Shown: one piece after another, positions 33,889-43,970 of the stretch | Position numbering within the stretch: the stretch's first letter is position 1 | Layout of the letters: the number at the start of each line of letters is the position of its first letter | Origin: Macrocystis pyrifera | Lineage: Eukaryota; Sar; Phaeophyceae; Laminariales; Laminariaceae | Length of the DNA stretch: 64,000 bases | Assembly (NCBI GenBank): GCA_031763025.1 | Contig: JASSKH010000016.1 | Location: 5,938,054 to 6,002,053 of the forward strand | Reading direction: 5' to 3' | The notes under the pieces: generated by a model | What the model was told of the DNA's origin: nothing | Database searches by the model: none | The model's input: the letters and a program-made list of their open reading frames with translations, nothing else | Translations under genes and position numbers: made by a program

Positions 33889-35420
33889 TCATAAGCCGAC
33901 CACCTCCCCCCAGTCCCGCCGGGCGCCCATCTTCCCCCGCCCCCGTCTCCACGGTTTCCGCGAAACGCACACCCACCGGGGCCTCCACGGCCACCGGGAC
34001 CACCCACGGCCGCCGCCGTGACCTGAATGGCCACGACCGCGACCCTGCTGGGGTGCATGCGCGTAGCTCCAAGCAGCTGCTCCTCCAGCGTTTGACGGTC
34101 GCTGTGCTCCGAGCGACAGGCCGACGTCGAACCTAAGGTTGTGCTGACGTTGTCGGTAGGCCTCGTGGTGCTGGCGCTCAAACTCGCTGTTGTCCCACTC
34201 TCGCTGGCGCTGCTGCTCGTTGCACTCGCTGTGGTTGCAATGTCCGTGTTGACGACACCATTTGCCTCCTCCACCAATATCCGCGGGATGGCGCTGCCGC
34301 GATCTCGATCCTCCGCCGCCCCTGGCACCGTGCCCTCGCCCAGGTCCGGCAGCCATGAATGCCACGCCCCCGTACTCGATCTCCTTCTCCCTTCTCTTCA
34401 TCTCCCGGCGGTCGTGAGCGGACTGCACCACCTCGCGCATTTGTGCAAGCGATAAAGAAGGAGTGGCAAGCAACATGCTGGTCTCAACCTCATAGGGAGA
34501 GGAGAGACCAGCAGCAATATGATGATTAGCTTCAACATCGTCCAGGGGGGTCTCGTACGATTCAAGGTTTGTCCGTATTACAGACGCCCTTGCCAGGTAA
34601 TCTCTGGACATTTCTCCCTCTGCCTGCTTTACGTTGCTCCACTCTCTACGGAGTGTTGTTTTTTCCAACCCTGCACGCGTCTCGTAGTACTTCCTAAAAC
34701 AAGCCCACCCTTCCTGAGGGCTGCCAGCAGACAAAATCATCCTCATTATAGGGACGTACATCATTTTCTGGATAAGCATGCCCCACAGTTCATATGACTT
34801 TCTCACAACCTCCTCCGAATGTTCGGCTACCAATGCAGCCCTGTCAGCATGTGCAAGGCCAACCTTCACTGCTTTTTCCTACTCCAACACAGACAAAGTC
34901 CCGTTTTGGCCACACACAGCAATCATCATGCTAGAAAACCCCTGTACCCTAGTCTGCTCGTCATCCCCTGCCCCTATTTTACCGTCCCATGGCTTCATGG
35001 AATCATATGCTAACGTGCCTGCGTTAGCCCCGAGCGTCATTGTTCGGGCCAGCTGGTGTGCCAGATCTCGTCTACCGGATGTCAGCCGCGGTTCATTTCG
35101 TGCATGTGCTGCCGATGACTCTGCTCGCGTGTCCGCCCCGTGTGGTAAGCCCGGCGCAGGAATGTCGGACCGCGCTGACGCGGCGCCTCCTGCTGCTCTT
35201 GTTCTTATTTTTGCTCTTGTTCTTTTTGTTGCTGTACATTGAGAAGCTCCGCCTCCGCTGCTTTTCTGGCGTGGTGCGCCTCCCTGATCTTCTGCTGGGC
35301 CGAAGAGGGAATGTCGTCCCATCCCTCATATTCGGCGGAGATGTCGAATGTCGAAGACATGTATGTATCCTGCCAACCACAGGCTGTAGTTTCTCACAGC
35401 ACTCACCCACGATCACGAGA
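33889..35420 (-). mobile_element. Copia gag region (fossil)
   Basis: The minus strand reads helical, charged protein: an N-terminal Lys/Gln-rich part, then MKPWDGKIGAGDDEQTRVQG, then EGWACFRKYYETRAGLEK and ATPSLSLAQMREVVQSAHDR. It ends with a Gly/Arg-rich tail and a Cys/His cluster (KWCRQHGHCNHSEC). These match the capsid and nucleic-acid-binding parts of Ty1/copia gag. It is broken. Confidence 0.8.
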
Positions 35421-35645
35421 CATTAGTGTAATAGGTAAATCATGAATGGTGCGGTCAGCCCAGTTGACGGGGCTCTCGGAATAAAGGTAGGCGGCCAAGA
35501 CCGGCCGGTTCGTTCATGTATATTATAGTGCACCTTGAAGGGAAGATCAAGAGCAAGATGGAGTGGGCACGGCGCGTGCCCACCCCAACACGAAAAGGGG
35601 CCCACTTAGGTCAGCCAGGGGTATACATAACTCAAAGCCAATTCC

Positions 35646-35769
35646 CACACATATCCTGCAATGCAATGTCCCGCCATATCTCCGTACCAAACCCAGATCT
35701 CCGTACCAAATCTCTGAATAATTATTACTGCTGTCACAAGGAGAATGATGTCATGAGCACATCTTTCAC
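35646..35769 (-). repeat. 5' LTR-like end of the copia element
   Basis: A 124-bp block shared with 28003-28126, containing two copies of CTCCGTACCAAA and ATAATTATTACTGCTGTCAC. On the minus strand it starts with TGAAAGATG just after the first base. Its 3' limit is uncertain because the match continues past the expected CA. Confidence 0.8.
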
Positions 35770-36060
35770 CAGGACTACAACAGCAGTATGAGTACTACAG
35801 TAATAATACTGGTACGTTATTTGTCCACACCTTGCTTTTCTGAACGTATATAATGATATACTGCTGCAATATAAGTTGTGTGTGTTTATTTTCCACTTCT
35901 GACTTTTTTTGTGCCAGTACATTCATCCACCTCGCTTTTCTGAACGTATAATATGATATACTGTAGTACATGTTACTTGTGTGTTTTAGCCCAAATTAAA
36001 GAGTTTGGGCGCGCTTGCGTGTGGCGTGCGTTCATACCTCAACATTTCACAGCTACTCCG
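35770..36060. repeat. AT-rich region with a short tandem duplication
   Basis: CTTTTCTGAACGTATA and ATGATATACTG occur twice (about 35834-35866 and 35935-35966), each followed by TTGTGTGTTT-like sequence. No gene. Confidence 0.5.
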
Positions 36061-36069
36061 AATACTTGG

Positions 36070-36860
36070 GAGTAAAGAAAAGTATGTTCGAGAAAATACT
36101 GCTATTACCGTAGGTACTTCTTAAACTCGCAGTATTTCGGGGTTTTGGTACTCGAGATACTGCGAGTACTCGCAGTATTTTGAGGTTCTGTAGATGCTAC
36201 CGGGTATACTTTCGGGCTCGCACTAATGCGGGGTTCGCTATACTGCTGCTGGCATGGATACCGCCTGTTTTGCTTCAAGTATCTTGGGGTTCTGCACCGC
36301 GGGTACTACAAGTATACCAGTACTAGTAGTCTAAATCTAGCAGTATTTCGTCCGTTGGTAGTGTTCGTACTGCTGCTTCTGCGAGACTCAGTACTCGCAG
36401 TAATTAAATACCCTCAATATGCCCAGTATACTTCGAGTATGAAGTATACTTCAACCGTCTGTGCACCGTGTCGACAAGGCTCAGGCCCAGCGTTCTCGGC
36501 ACAAAACACACCCAGATAGTCCCACACGAGTGGGAGTTGGGGCAAACTATTTTCGCTAGAGACAACTTGAGCACTTAAAGCAGTCTGGCAGTATTTCGAT
36601 ATATGCATGTACTGCGAATACTCTCAGTATCTCGAGGTTCTGTACTGCGCATATTGCCTTTACCCCAAGTATTTCGTGTTTCGATACTACTGCGGGTACA
36701 TACTTACCTGTATTGTCGGGGTTCGGTACTGCTCACACTCTCATTACTCTCAGTATTTGGGCCTTCTCAGTACTCGCAATAGTTTTTCCGCCAGTACTCC
36801 GATACTCTCAGTACTCGGACTACGATTTGTTCTCGAGCATTTACCTGTGAAGCCTTGATA
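36070..36860 (+). repeat. Degenerate repeats of an ACTCGCAGTATTTCGGGGTT motif
   Basis: Phrases such as CTCGCAGTATTTCGGGGTT, TACTCGCAGTATTTTGAGGT, CAAGTATCTTGGGGTTCTG and CTCAGTATCTCGAGGTTCTG recur every 40-80 bp. The same words appear at 44950-45340. This is an old interspersed or tandem repeat without coding potential. Confidence 0.5.
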
Positions 36861-37924
36861 TTACCCTGAGCACCAAGAAACATTTATTTTGGGGGCGGAA
36901 CATTGTAGTGCCAGTATGTATGTGCTGTACCTTACTTAGCCGGTCACAGAGTATTATGGCGCAACCTCGACCTCGCTCAACTTTTTTGTGCTTACGAATT
37001 AATCGCCGCGAGTCAGCTGGATCAATATATCTCCACTTACCGAACGTAGTGTTTTGGGGTTTTATTACGAGGTGTGGGGGGATCTATAGCCTCACTTCTT
37101 TTGTTTCGAATAGCCGCATCTTTGACCACCTTTTTCCTGGCCGGTTGGGATGAACTTTGTCATCACCCTCCGACCATGTTGTGGTCGGCATATACGACTA
37201 TTCCAGGGTGTGGGCTAATGCGATATGGGTAGAGTACTCATGGGCTATATATGTAGATAATAGTTTGTATAGTCTTGTAGCCTCACGAATACGAGAACAA
37301 CCCAAGTAATGGATTAACCCGGCGGATATTCCGTTAGTCGAGAGTAACGTTCTTTTAGGAATGTTCCCTAGGGCGGATAACCTGTTAGACGAGAGTAATG
37401 TTCCTTAACGCAGATAGGACTACGAAGTGAGAAGTTTTTATATTAGCAGAAGAACGATCGGTAGCCATAGGAAAGTTCTGTAGGTGTACATCAGACAAAA
37501 GCAATTTAGGAGAGCTTGTGGCGTGGGGTGGGACGAGTATATCTGGGCGTCGAGTCCCTCCCCCCTACCTCTCACTTCTGTACCAGAGCACCTCCTCAGC
37601 TCTCGCCATCAATAAGAATATCTAAATCAGAAGAAGCGCAGCACTGCTTTCCAGCTGCCAGAACCACCTGCGTCCCTTACCCTCCACCATACCCTCGGTC
37701 ACCGCTTCACAGATACCCTATTTATTACATATAATTGTAGTAATGATCCCACACTAATTCCGCGAACAGTATAATAAAGTCTGTCCTCAAAAATATGTTG
37801 TGTGTGTTCTTCACGTTAAAATGATGGATGGGTGCAGGTGCTACTTCTAAAAAAGTGTGCAGGGCTTCATACGAGTATTATTTCGCTCTTGCGCCACTTC
37901 CCTACTAAAACGGCACCTCCCGTA
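36861..37924. other. No gene; possible solo LTR near 37.2-37.8 kb
   Basis: A stretch with TATATATG near 37244, two GAGAGTAAYGTTCYTT repeats (37341 and 37393), and ATAATAAAGTCTGTCC near 37774 could be an LTR with a polyadenylation signal. Without a second copy this cannot be confirmed. Confidence 0.3.
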
Positions 37925-38745
37925 GTGGAACCTTGTATATATTATCCTTCTCCGGCTTCTCGGCCGCTGTGAACGAACCCTAAAAATCCGATTTTGTCTT
38001 GAACTTTGTCTGGGACTCCGGACGCCTTCGCTTCCCTGCCTTCGTGCTTGCTTTTTCGACCGCTTTCCTCGACGGTCGCGCGAGCCGGCCTCCGACGGGT
38101 GTTCTCCCGTGCGCATCTCGGAGTCTCGCGCCGCCGACGAGCGCGGCGACCCCGAACTCGAGGGATATTTGCTGCGGAGAGGAGACACGGGCGTTCCATT
38201 TTCTCTGTCCTGCCCTCCTCCTGGAAATTTGGTCTCTGTCCCTATTGAGCGTAGGGTCGGATCCCAGACACTTTCGCTTTCCTGGCTTCGTACTTTTTCG
38301 ATCGCTTACCTCGAGGGTCGCGCTCGCCGGGCTCCGTCGGGTGTTCTCGCGTGCGCGCATCTCGGAGTATAACGCCACCGTCGAGCACGGCGACCCCGAA
38401 CTCGAAGGATACTTGCTTTGGCGAGGAGACACGGAGGTTCTATTTTTCGCGGTCCTGGAGATTTGTTTCGCTGTTGTTGCTCCGTAAAGAGAGGCAGACT
38501 TGATCTTAGCTCTTTTCTCTCCGAGGTTCGATTCTCGGCCTGTTGATGCTACCGTTTTTTTCTCCCGACTCCCTTGATTGCGGGCCGCCGTCGGCCTGTT
38601 CGAGACCCCCTCGGTCTTGCTTACTCGGTGGCTGCCCTCCCTTACCCCTCTCTCTTCGCGAGTCGACTACACGCGCCTTCTCGGAGTATCGCGCCGTTCT
38701 TGGTACCAGAACGTTGGATATCTCGGTGATTTATTAATTAATTGT
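37925..38745 (+). repeat. SINE-like repeat S1, two tandem units with a tRNA-like T arm
   Basis: Two units (about 37990-38245 and 38250-38475) share TTTTTCGACCGCTT, CGGGTGTTCTC, GCATCTCGGAGT, GGCGACCCCGAACTCGA and GAGGAGACACGG. Near 38521-38545 is CCGAGGTTCGATTCTCGG, a perfect T-arm-like hairpin with a box-B core GGTTCGATTC. Reverse-complement copies lie at 48107-48345, 48585-48826 and 53565-53880. It is probably a composite tRNA-derived SINE. The reading frames are side effects. Confidence 0.6.
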
Positions 38746-39562
38746 TTTATAAATCTGCAATTCAACACCAACTCATACCTATGACCTTCAAAACCTTATC
38801 CCGACACCTATCACCCCACGAGAAGAATGTACTGGTTTATTTGTACGCAAACTACTGATACGACCACGCCTTGATAATCAACAAAGCACCACGAGTAATA
38901 ACATACATACCTGGTATAAGACATAAGAAACGTCTACGAGTACCCCATACGTGTGTCCTATTACTATGATGGCGCTGTACTGCTGTACCACTACGTACAA
39001 TGACCTGACATCATACATAACCCTTTTGCATATCCATCACGACATACCAGGTATTATTACGTAAACAACAATAACACGACCCTTGCCTCAGTAATAGCAC
39101 GAGAATTCAATATGAACATCCTTGTACATACTCATTTCGCTCAGGTGCCGAAAGCAAAATAGATACACACATATGTCTGAACCAAAATAATTTCTTGCTG
39201 AGAAATGTAAAAAAGCAGGTAAGCCTCTCTGAACTATGTAGTGTAACTTCTTGCTAAAAATTCTTCAAATAAGATCCCACCAGTATTATTACCTAACATA
39301 GATTCGGCATATCTTGACACATATACATACATACCTCGTATACACTACTATTTTCGAATCTACACAAAAAGCCATACCTGGTATAAAACAATATCTAGAC
39401 ATTAAAACAACTGTTTAGCAGAAGTAGCAAAAACAGCAGCAGCAAGAACAGCAAGCAGCAGCTCATCCCCAGAACAAATAATTCACATTTAGAACCATAC
39501 CACCCTAAAAAATCAATAACACTCAATCAATATAAATATTTGTGAAACGACAAGGTTTCAAC
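38746..39562. other. AT-rich intergenic region with three TACCWGGTA palindromes
   Basis: No gene. TACCWGGTA occurs at 38908, 39045 and 39375. A CAGCAGCAGC run lies near 39433-39465. This sequence flanks the left end of the truncated hAT-like element. Confidence 0.5.
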
Positions 39563-39988
39563 TAGAGCCTGGTATCACCTAAAAATCGGGGGGGTACATG
39601 ACATCTATATATACCCCCCTAAAAAACATGACTAAGTCATAAAAGTTGATATTTCTTAGTCATGTCCATATCACGGGCATTTTCTGATACATTGCTATGA
39701 TATTTGATATATGCAGGGTATATGATAATACCATGTCATCTATCGTGTGATATATCATATATATATTGTAATATCGTATATATAACGTTATACAAGGCTT
39801 TCCTTCGGAGTGGGTATTCCGTCGTTTCGTGTTCATATAACTGCAATTAATTGGCGACATAGCCCAAAGCCAACCAAAGTAAATGTATTTGTGTAAAAAA
39901 AACGGTGAAGGATGTAATGATAGCGTTTATTTATGAATGTAATGTGAAACGTAAGATCGGGTGACGCAAGAGTAAGAATGACATATGT

Positions 39989-40507
39989 CTAATAATAATA
40001 AGAATAACATATTTCATCAGTGTGGGGAGAGAGTGAGCAGTGCTTGGCATGTGGATGATATACAACATACATGCTGTTGTTTAAAAGAAGGTTTGGGACA
40101 GGAGAGAAAGCAGCAGTGCCGGCAACGACAACGGTTATGGAAATGTTGTATAGTTGCTGGGCGGCCGCGATTTCGATGTAGCCAGCATAGGAGTTTGGAT
40201 GAGACATGATATATACATGTAAATAGTCTTCCAGGATGCTGTAGTAACGAGGCGGGAGGCCCAGAATGTGGATCTGTTCGCTGTTGAACCCGTTGGATAT
40301 GTGTAGGAAGAAATAATCGTGATTCTGGGAAATGTGGGAAACAATTTGTTTCCTTTCGTTCGTCCTAGATGGCGACAATCTGCTTGGTGTACTGCTTCGG
40401 AATTCCGCGAAGCCCTGGAGCAGGCGAAATGGAAGGGAGTATTTTTGCGCTTGATGATGATGTCTCCGTCTTTGATGGTGGAGTCCGTCAGGCGGCAGTT
40501 GTAGCAC
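39989..40507 (-). CDS. OTU-like C-terminal block, OTU-unit copy 1
   Basis: The protein-like part reads ERKQIVSHISQNHDYFFLHI, RYYSILEDYLHVYIMSHP, NSYAGYIEIAAAQQLYNISI and YVVYHPHAKHC. The order (Y..Y....., GYIEI.A....Y.I.I.V, and a late His followed by a small residue) resembles the second half of OTU cysteine proteases, which remove ubiquitin. The catalytic Cys block (DGxCLF) is not visible. The assignment is therefore tentative. The last residues differ from copy 2 because of a one-base length difference near 40033. Confidence 0.35.
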   Translation of the reverse strand: MLQLPPDGLHHQRRRHHHQAQKYSLPFRLLQGFAEFRSSTPSRLSPSRTNERKQIVSHISQNHDYFFLHISNGFNSEQIHILGLPPRYYSILEDYLHVYIMSHPNSYAGYIEIAAAQQLYNISITVVVAGTAAFSPVPNLLLNNSMYVVYHPHAKHCSLSPHTDEICYSYYY

Positions 40508-40515
40508 TTGCCACG
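40421..40515 (-). CDS. Cysteine finger C-x2-C-x21-H-x2-C, OTU-unit copy 1
   Basis: The minus frame reads RGKCYNCRLTDSTIKDGD and then IIIKRKNTPFHFACS. Spacing C-x2-C-x21-H-x2-C is that of a LIM-type or short PARP-type zinc site. The I-K-D-G core matches the I-K-E-G of the 43.1-kb finger, so the protein probably has related fingers. It overlaps the beginning of the OTU-like frame. Whether an intron or frameshift joins them is not clear. Confidence 0.4.
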
Positions 40516-40597
40516 GACCTGGTCGAAGTAAACATATAGGGTGCGCGGGGCGGGAGTGGCGTGCAGGGAATGGCGGGGGAGGGGGAAAGGGGGGGGG

Positions 40598-40615
40598 GGG
40601 GGGGCAGTGTTCATT
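40598..40615 (+). repeat. Poly-G tract in OTU unit (partner near 50637-50657)
   Basis: A run of about 16-18 G follows GGGGGAGGGGGAAA in copy 1, and a longer run lies at the same place in copy 2. Length varies between the copies, as slippage predicts. Confidence 0.8.
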
Positions 40616-40986
40616 ATTTGTACTACTCTACAGCGGCACAACAGCAGCACGTAATCGCTTGCTATACGACGGCAGCAGCAGCAGCAGAAGCAGCAAGTAC
40701 GTAATTTCATTGACGATACAGAAATATGTAGACACACAAGTGTAGTACGGTAGTACACACACAAATCACGTCCAGCATGATGTACGGCAACAACGCAGCA
40801 GCACCACAAAAAAATCATTGACGACACAGAAATATGTACACACGCACAAGTTTAGGTGTAATAGACACACAAATCATGTCCAGCATGATGTACGGCAACA
40901 ACGCAGCAGCGCCACAAAACGACCAGGAAACACAATTATCCGAGTACATACAAACATTCAGTGAATATTGCGGCAGCACTAAAAGC

Positions 40987-41028
<42 letters not shown>

Positions 41029-41375
41029 GCAACGGATCGCCACAGCGTTGGCAGCAGCAGCATAGCAACGATATGAAAAGAAGGGAGAAAAAAAGTATGT
41101 ACCCCGAGGCCGTCCGAAAAGTATTTTTGGTACCTCACTATAGACCCACCTCCGCATGCTGTACGGCAACAACGCAGCAGCAGCATAGCAACAATACGAA
41201 ATACGAGAAAAAGTAGTATGTACGCAAAATGCAGGAGCAAAACGACCCAAATATTTTTTTTATGTATCAAAAAAACCATTTGGGTAGAAAAATGGCCAAT
41301 AAAAACAATAATCCGCGTTGGCAGCAGCAGCATAGCAACGATATGAAGATAAGGAAGAAAAAATGCATGTACCTG

Positions 41376-41673
41376 CTCAGGTCGTTACTCTACAGTCAGT
41401 GGTTCATCCGTTATCGTGGATATTGACTCTTGTACTAAAAGTGGCCGCAGATCTCCGTAGATCTGATGATAGTTGAGGCGGGGAATTACCAGCCTCCATC
41501 ACCAAGTAATTGCTGATGACTGTCATGTGAGATGACTTGCGTCATGCTTCATGATCACTTCTGCTCGGCTGACCGTGCCGAGCCTCACCTATACCTGGCG
41601 TGTCCTCCACGCTACACCTTACCGAAAGAGAAGCTTGCTGCAGACCCAGGTCGAACCTGAGATACACCCATCT
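41376..41673 (-). repeat. 309-bp element P, copy 1 (inside OTU unit)
   Basis: Reverse-complement copy of the elements at 45530 and 47728, slightly trimmed at both ends. It lies between the 5' exons and the OTU-like block, so it would be intronic. It is present at the same position in unit copy 2, so it inserted before the unit duplicated. Confidence 0.85.
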
Positions 41674-41899
41674 AGCATATGCCGCAATCGCAAAACCTAC
41701 GGAATTTCATTGACAATACCGAAATATGTACACACACAAGTGCAGCATGATGTACGGCAACAACGCAGCAGCACCACAGCAGCAGCATAGCAACGATATA
41801 TATGAAAATAACCAAGCCAAAAACGAGAAATTGCAGTACGTACGCAAAATGCAGGAGCAAAACGACAAAAAAAAAAAATCACGTATCAAAAGGAACCAT

Positions 41900-42211
41900 C
41901 TGTCAAGATCAATTTCGTGAGTTCGACTCTCACCGAGTGCATGCTCATAGGGACTTTTTCTTGCATAAAAAATTGATAAGCGGAAAGCGCGAAAGCGTGA
42001 GTTGGCTACATTCGATGAAAATCGACGAGCAGTGGGAATGCTGAACCCTATGCGCGATAAAAACTAAAGGCACGTACCGGGGGGGAGAAGGGACGACACC
42101 TGTGACCACGGCTTGTCCAGAAGATCGTCGAGGGTAAAAAACCTCCTACGAGTGGGCTGGAAAGTAAAAGTGATGATAAAAAAAAAAAAAAAAAAAACAA
42201 AACAAAACAAA
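41900..42211 (+). mobile_element. tRNA-derived SINE insertion with A-rich tail
   Basis: 312 bp present here and absent from the matching site in unit copy 2 (near 51943). It begins CTGTCAAGATCAATTTCGTG, holds a box-B-like AGTTCGACTCTCAC, and ends in about 18 A followed by CAAAACAAAACAAA. The tail and box B fit a 5'-truncated tRNA-derived SINE mobilised by a LINE. No clear target duplication is visible. A second copy of its 5' part starts at about 63962. Confidence 0.75.
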
Positions 42212-42295
42212 TTGAGTACAAAAACGACCAAGAAAGACAGTAATCCGAGTACATACGTACGAACATTCAGTGGATATTGCGACAGCATTAGCAGC

Positions 42296-42379
42296 AGCAG
42301 CAGCAGAAGCAGCCACAGCATTAGCAGCAGCAGAAGCTGCAACGAATCGCCGCAGCGTTGGCAGCAGCAGCAGCAGCGT

Positions 42380-42421
<42 letters not shown>
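42296..42421 (+). repeat. CAG repeat cluster in OTU unit
   Basis: Runs of CAG, including about 15 consecutive units near 42377-42420, lie in what would be an intron (CTG on the transcript). The equivalent in copy 2 (52024-52151) has a shorter pure run broken by AAAG. Another CAG run at 40988-41025 is also longer than its partner at 51047-51071. Confidence 0.85.
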
Positions 42422-42423
<2 letters not shown>

Positions 42424-42814
42424 CAAGGATATGAAAGTAAGGAAGGACAAAAGCATGTACCCTGGTATGCCACCATCGCAAAACCTACGGAATTGACGAT
42501 CCGAAAATATGTACGCTTCCAGCATGATGCACGCGGAACAACGCAGCAGCACTACATACAGCAGCAGCAATTGCACAGGAGCAGCAAGTGCACAGCACGG
42601 CAACAACGTATCAGCACTACAGCAGCAGCGAGTGCACAGGAGAAGCAGGTGCACAGCAGCAGCAGCACTCACGGCGTGGCGCTGACAGCAGCAGAAGCAG
42701 CAGCGGCAGCCGAAAACGAGCAAAAAATGAGTACGTGGGGTCACCAAAAAAACATGTACACACAGAAATCGTGTGCATGCACCGAAAATGCACCACAGTA
42801 GCAGCAGCACTCAC

Positions 42815-42900
42815 GTCGTTCGGTGCAGCGGTGACGGCGACAGCTGAATCCTCCGTTCCTTCGTTCACGTCCCGCAAACAGTTGTGCATGTGCGCGTTCG
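42815..42900 (-). CDS. Putative short internal exon, OTU-unit copy 1
   Basis: The minus strand reads HNCLRDVNEGTEDSAVAVTA then APND and stops at a consensus donor (GAC then GTGAGT). A plausible acceptor (CACACAG) lies near 42910. The acidic, non-repetitive composition contrasts with the CTG-rich sequence downstream, which would be intron. The same block is conserved in copy 2 near 52547-52632. Confidence 0.3.
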
Positions 42901-43019
42901 CGTGCACTGTGTGTAAGAGGAGCCGACGAAATAAATAAACGCTTCGACGTAGGATTGTATGCAAAAAGGCAATTGAAAACCCCCAAAAAACGCACTGGCA
43001 ACATACAGCATGCACAATA

Positions 43020-43400
43020 GACATAAGACACTCACCACTGTCAGCAGTCTCGAGGGAGTACGAGACAGTCCCTTCCTTGATCGGGCGAGCACAGAACTCG
43101 CAGTCGGATGCCCTGTCAGGATGATCCCGCCACCACGCACATGAGATCCTTGCTGGTGGCGAAGGCCACGTTTTGGCCACCAGGCGCGGAGTTCTTGACC
43201 AAGTAAGTGCTGGTCCGTGCTGGTCGCAAACAACAGCCGGCACCAGGTCGGTCTTTGTCGTTGCCGCTCTCTTGCCAGAGGGCGAGGACCACGCGCCTCT
43301 CGACGAGGGGGAGGTGTGCTTAGGGGGCGTGGAGAAGGGAGAGGCGGGGGTTGCAGCACCAGCAGGTTCGCCACCGACAGCAGCAGCTTGGCCGCCGACA
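43020..43400 (-). CDS. Putative 5' exon with a C-x2-C finger, OTU-unit copy 1
   Basis: One minus frame ends DCEFCARPIKEGTVSYSLET and runs into ADSG at a good splice donor (G then GTGAGT, intron starting at 43035). Upstream, another frame reads GGQAAAVGGEPAGAATPASP and then VPAVVCDQC, suggesting an earlier exon in that frame with a low-complexity, possibly nuclear, N terminus. The CxxC...IKEG pattern resembles a second finger near 40.5 kb. Exon limits are inferred and the function is unknown. Confidence 0.35.
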
Positions 43401-43970
43401 GCTGCACCTATCTATGCCGTTCGTCGAAGGCGAGACGCCTCTTTTTTTAGGCGCCGTGCGAAGAGCTATTGGTTGGCAGTTTGCGGAGGAAGAAAGAAGA
43501 AAAGGTTGTTTGGCTGTTTGGCGAAGAAGAAAGAAGAAAGGTTGTTTGGCTGTTCGGCTGTTTCAAAGAAGAAGGGCTGTTTGCGAAGAGCTGTCTATCA
43601 GTCGGTCTGTCTGCCAAGAGCTAGCAAGTGACAACGACCTCAAAAATCGTAATTATAGTTGTATTTATATCATGTACCTTGTATATTGTGCTATGCCACT
43701 TTGTATCTGCCCTATATATATTATCGTGATTTCGTGTGCTATTATCACCTATAATATCTGTACGTCACCGCCGTGTCACATCGGTACCTAAATCTTGCTC
43801 GTGGTTGGGGCCTGTGCCACACTGATAGATGGTAAGGCACTGGCTCGGTATTTGGTGATCTGTGCCGGCTACCAGGTACGTACTACAAAGCACACCAAAA
43901 GCATGAATGATGATACAGCAACCCTTTCTCCGCGAGGATATATTGCATGTAGATGTGTGGCGGCATTTAT

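Larger units (their letters stand above)
28003..35769 (-). mobile_element. Ty1/copia LTR retrotransposon (broken fossil)
   Basis: About 7.8 kb in copia order on the minus strand: short LTR, gag, protease, integrase, reverse transcriptase and RNase H, short LTR. The two LTR-like ends differ at about 4 of 124 positions, so insertion was moderately recent. The copy has several breaks and is not expected to be active. No clear target duplication is visible. Purine-rich sequence (AGCAGGGGCAG) precedes the 3' LTR as a polypurine tract would. Confidence 0.92.
39790..43664 (-). mobile_element. OTU/zinc-finger unit, copy 1 (3,875 bp including a SINE)
   Basis: This unit is nearly identical to 49839-53405 apart from a 312-bp SINE insertion and short repeat-length changes. 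It begins ATACAAGG and ends GTTGTAT, giving only a six-base inverted match (ATACAA). Coding-like blocks are on the minus strand: cysteine-finger exons at 42.8-43.4 kb and a finger plus OTU-like block at 40.0-40.5 kb, with CAG/CTG-rich introns between. The two copies sit at different places in their carriers, so the unit is judged mobile. Confidence 0.7.
39563..43970 (+). mobile_element. hAT-like element R1, right end truncated
   Basis: It starts with the same 15 bases (TAGAGCCTGGTATCA) that bound the complete relative R2 at 48827-53442. Carrier sequence is present at 39563-39789 and 43665-43970, the latter matching the reverse complement of about 49400-49650 in R2. The match stops at about 43970, so the right terminal repeat is missing. 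The 3.9-kb OTU unit interrupts it. No transposase is seen, so the family member is non-autonomous. Confidence 0.75.

Noticed and set aside
37140-37830. Solo LTR
   Set aside because: Suggestive TATA and AATAAA words only; no second copy, no terminal TG...CA pair and no target duplication found.
38484-38561. Possible tRNA-Ser-like gene around the T-arm hairpin (and its inverse at 48176-48253)
   Set aside because: No acceptor stem pairs around it, the anticodon stem has mismatches, and it lies inside a dispersed repeat.
41040-42810. Poly-Cys, poly-Leu, poly-Ala and poly-Ser frames in the OTU unit
   Set aside because: They come from CAG/CTG repeats read in different frames and are better explained as intron sequence.
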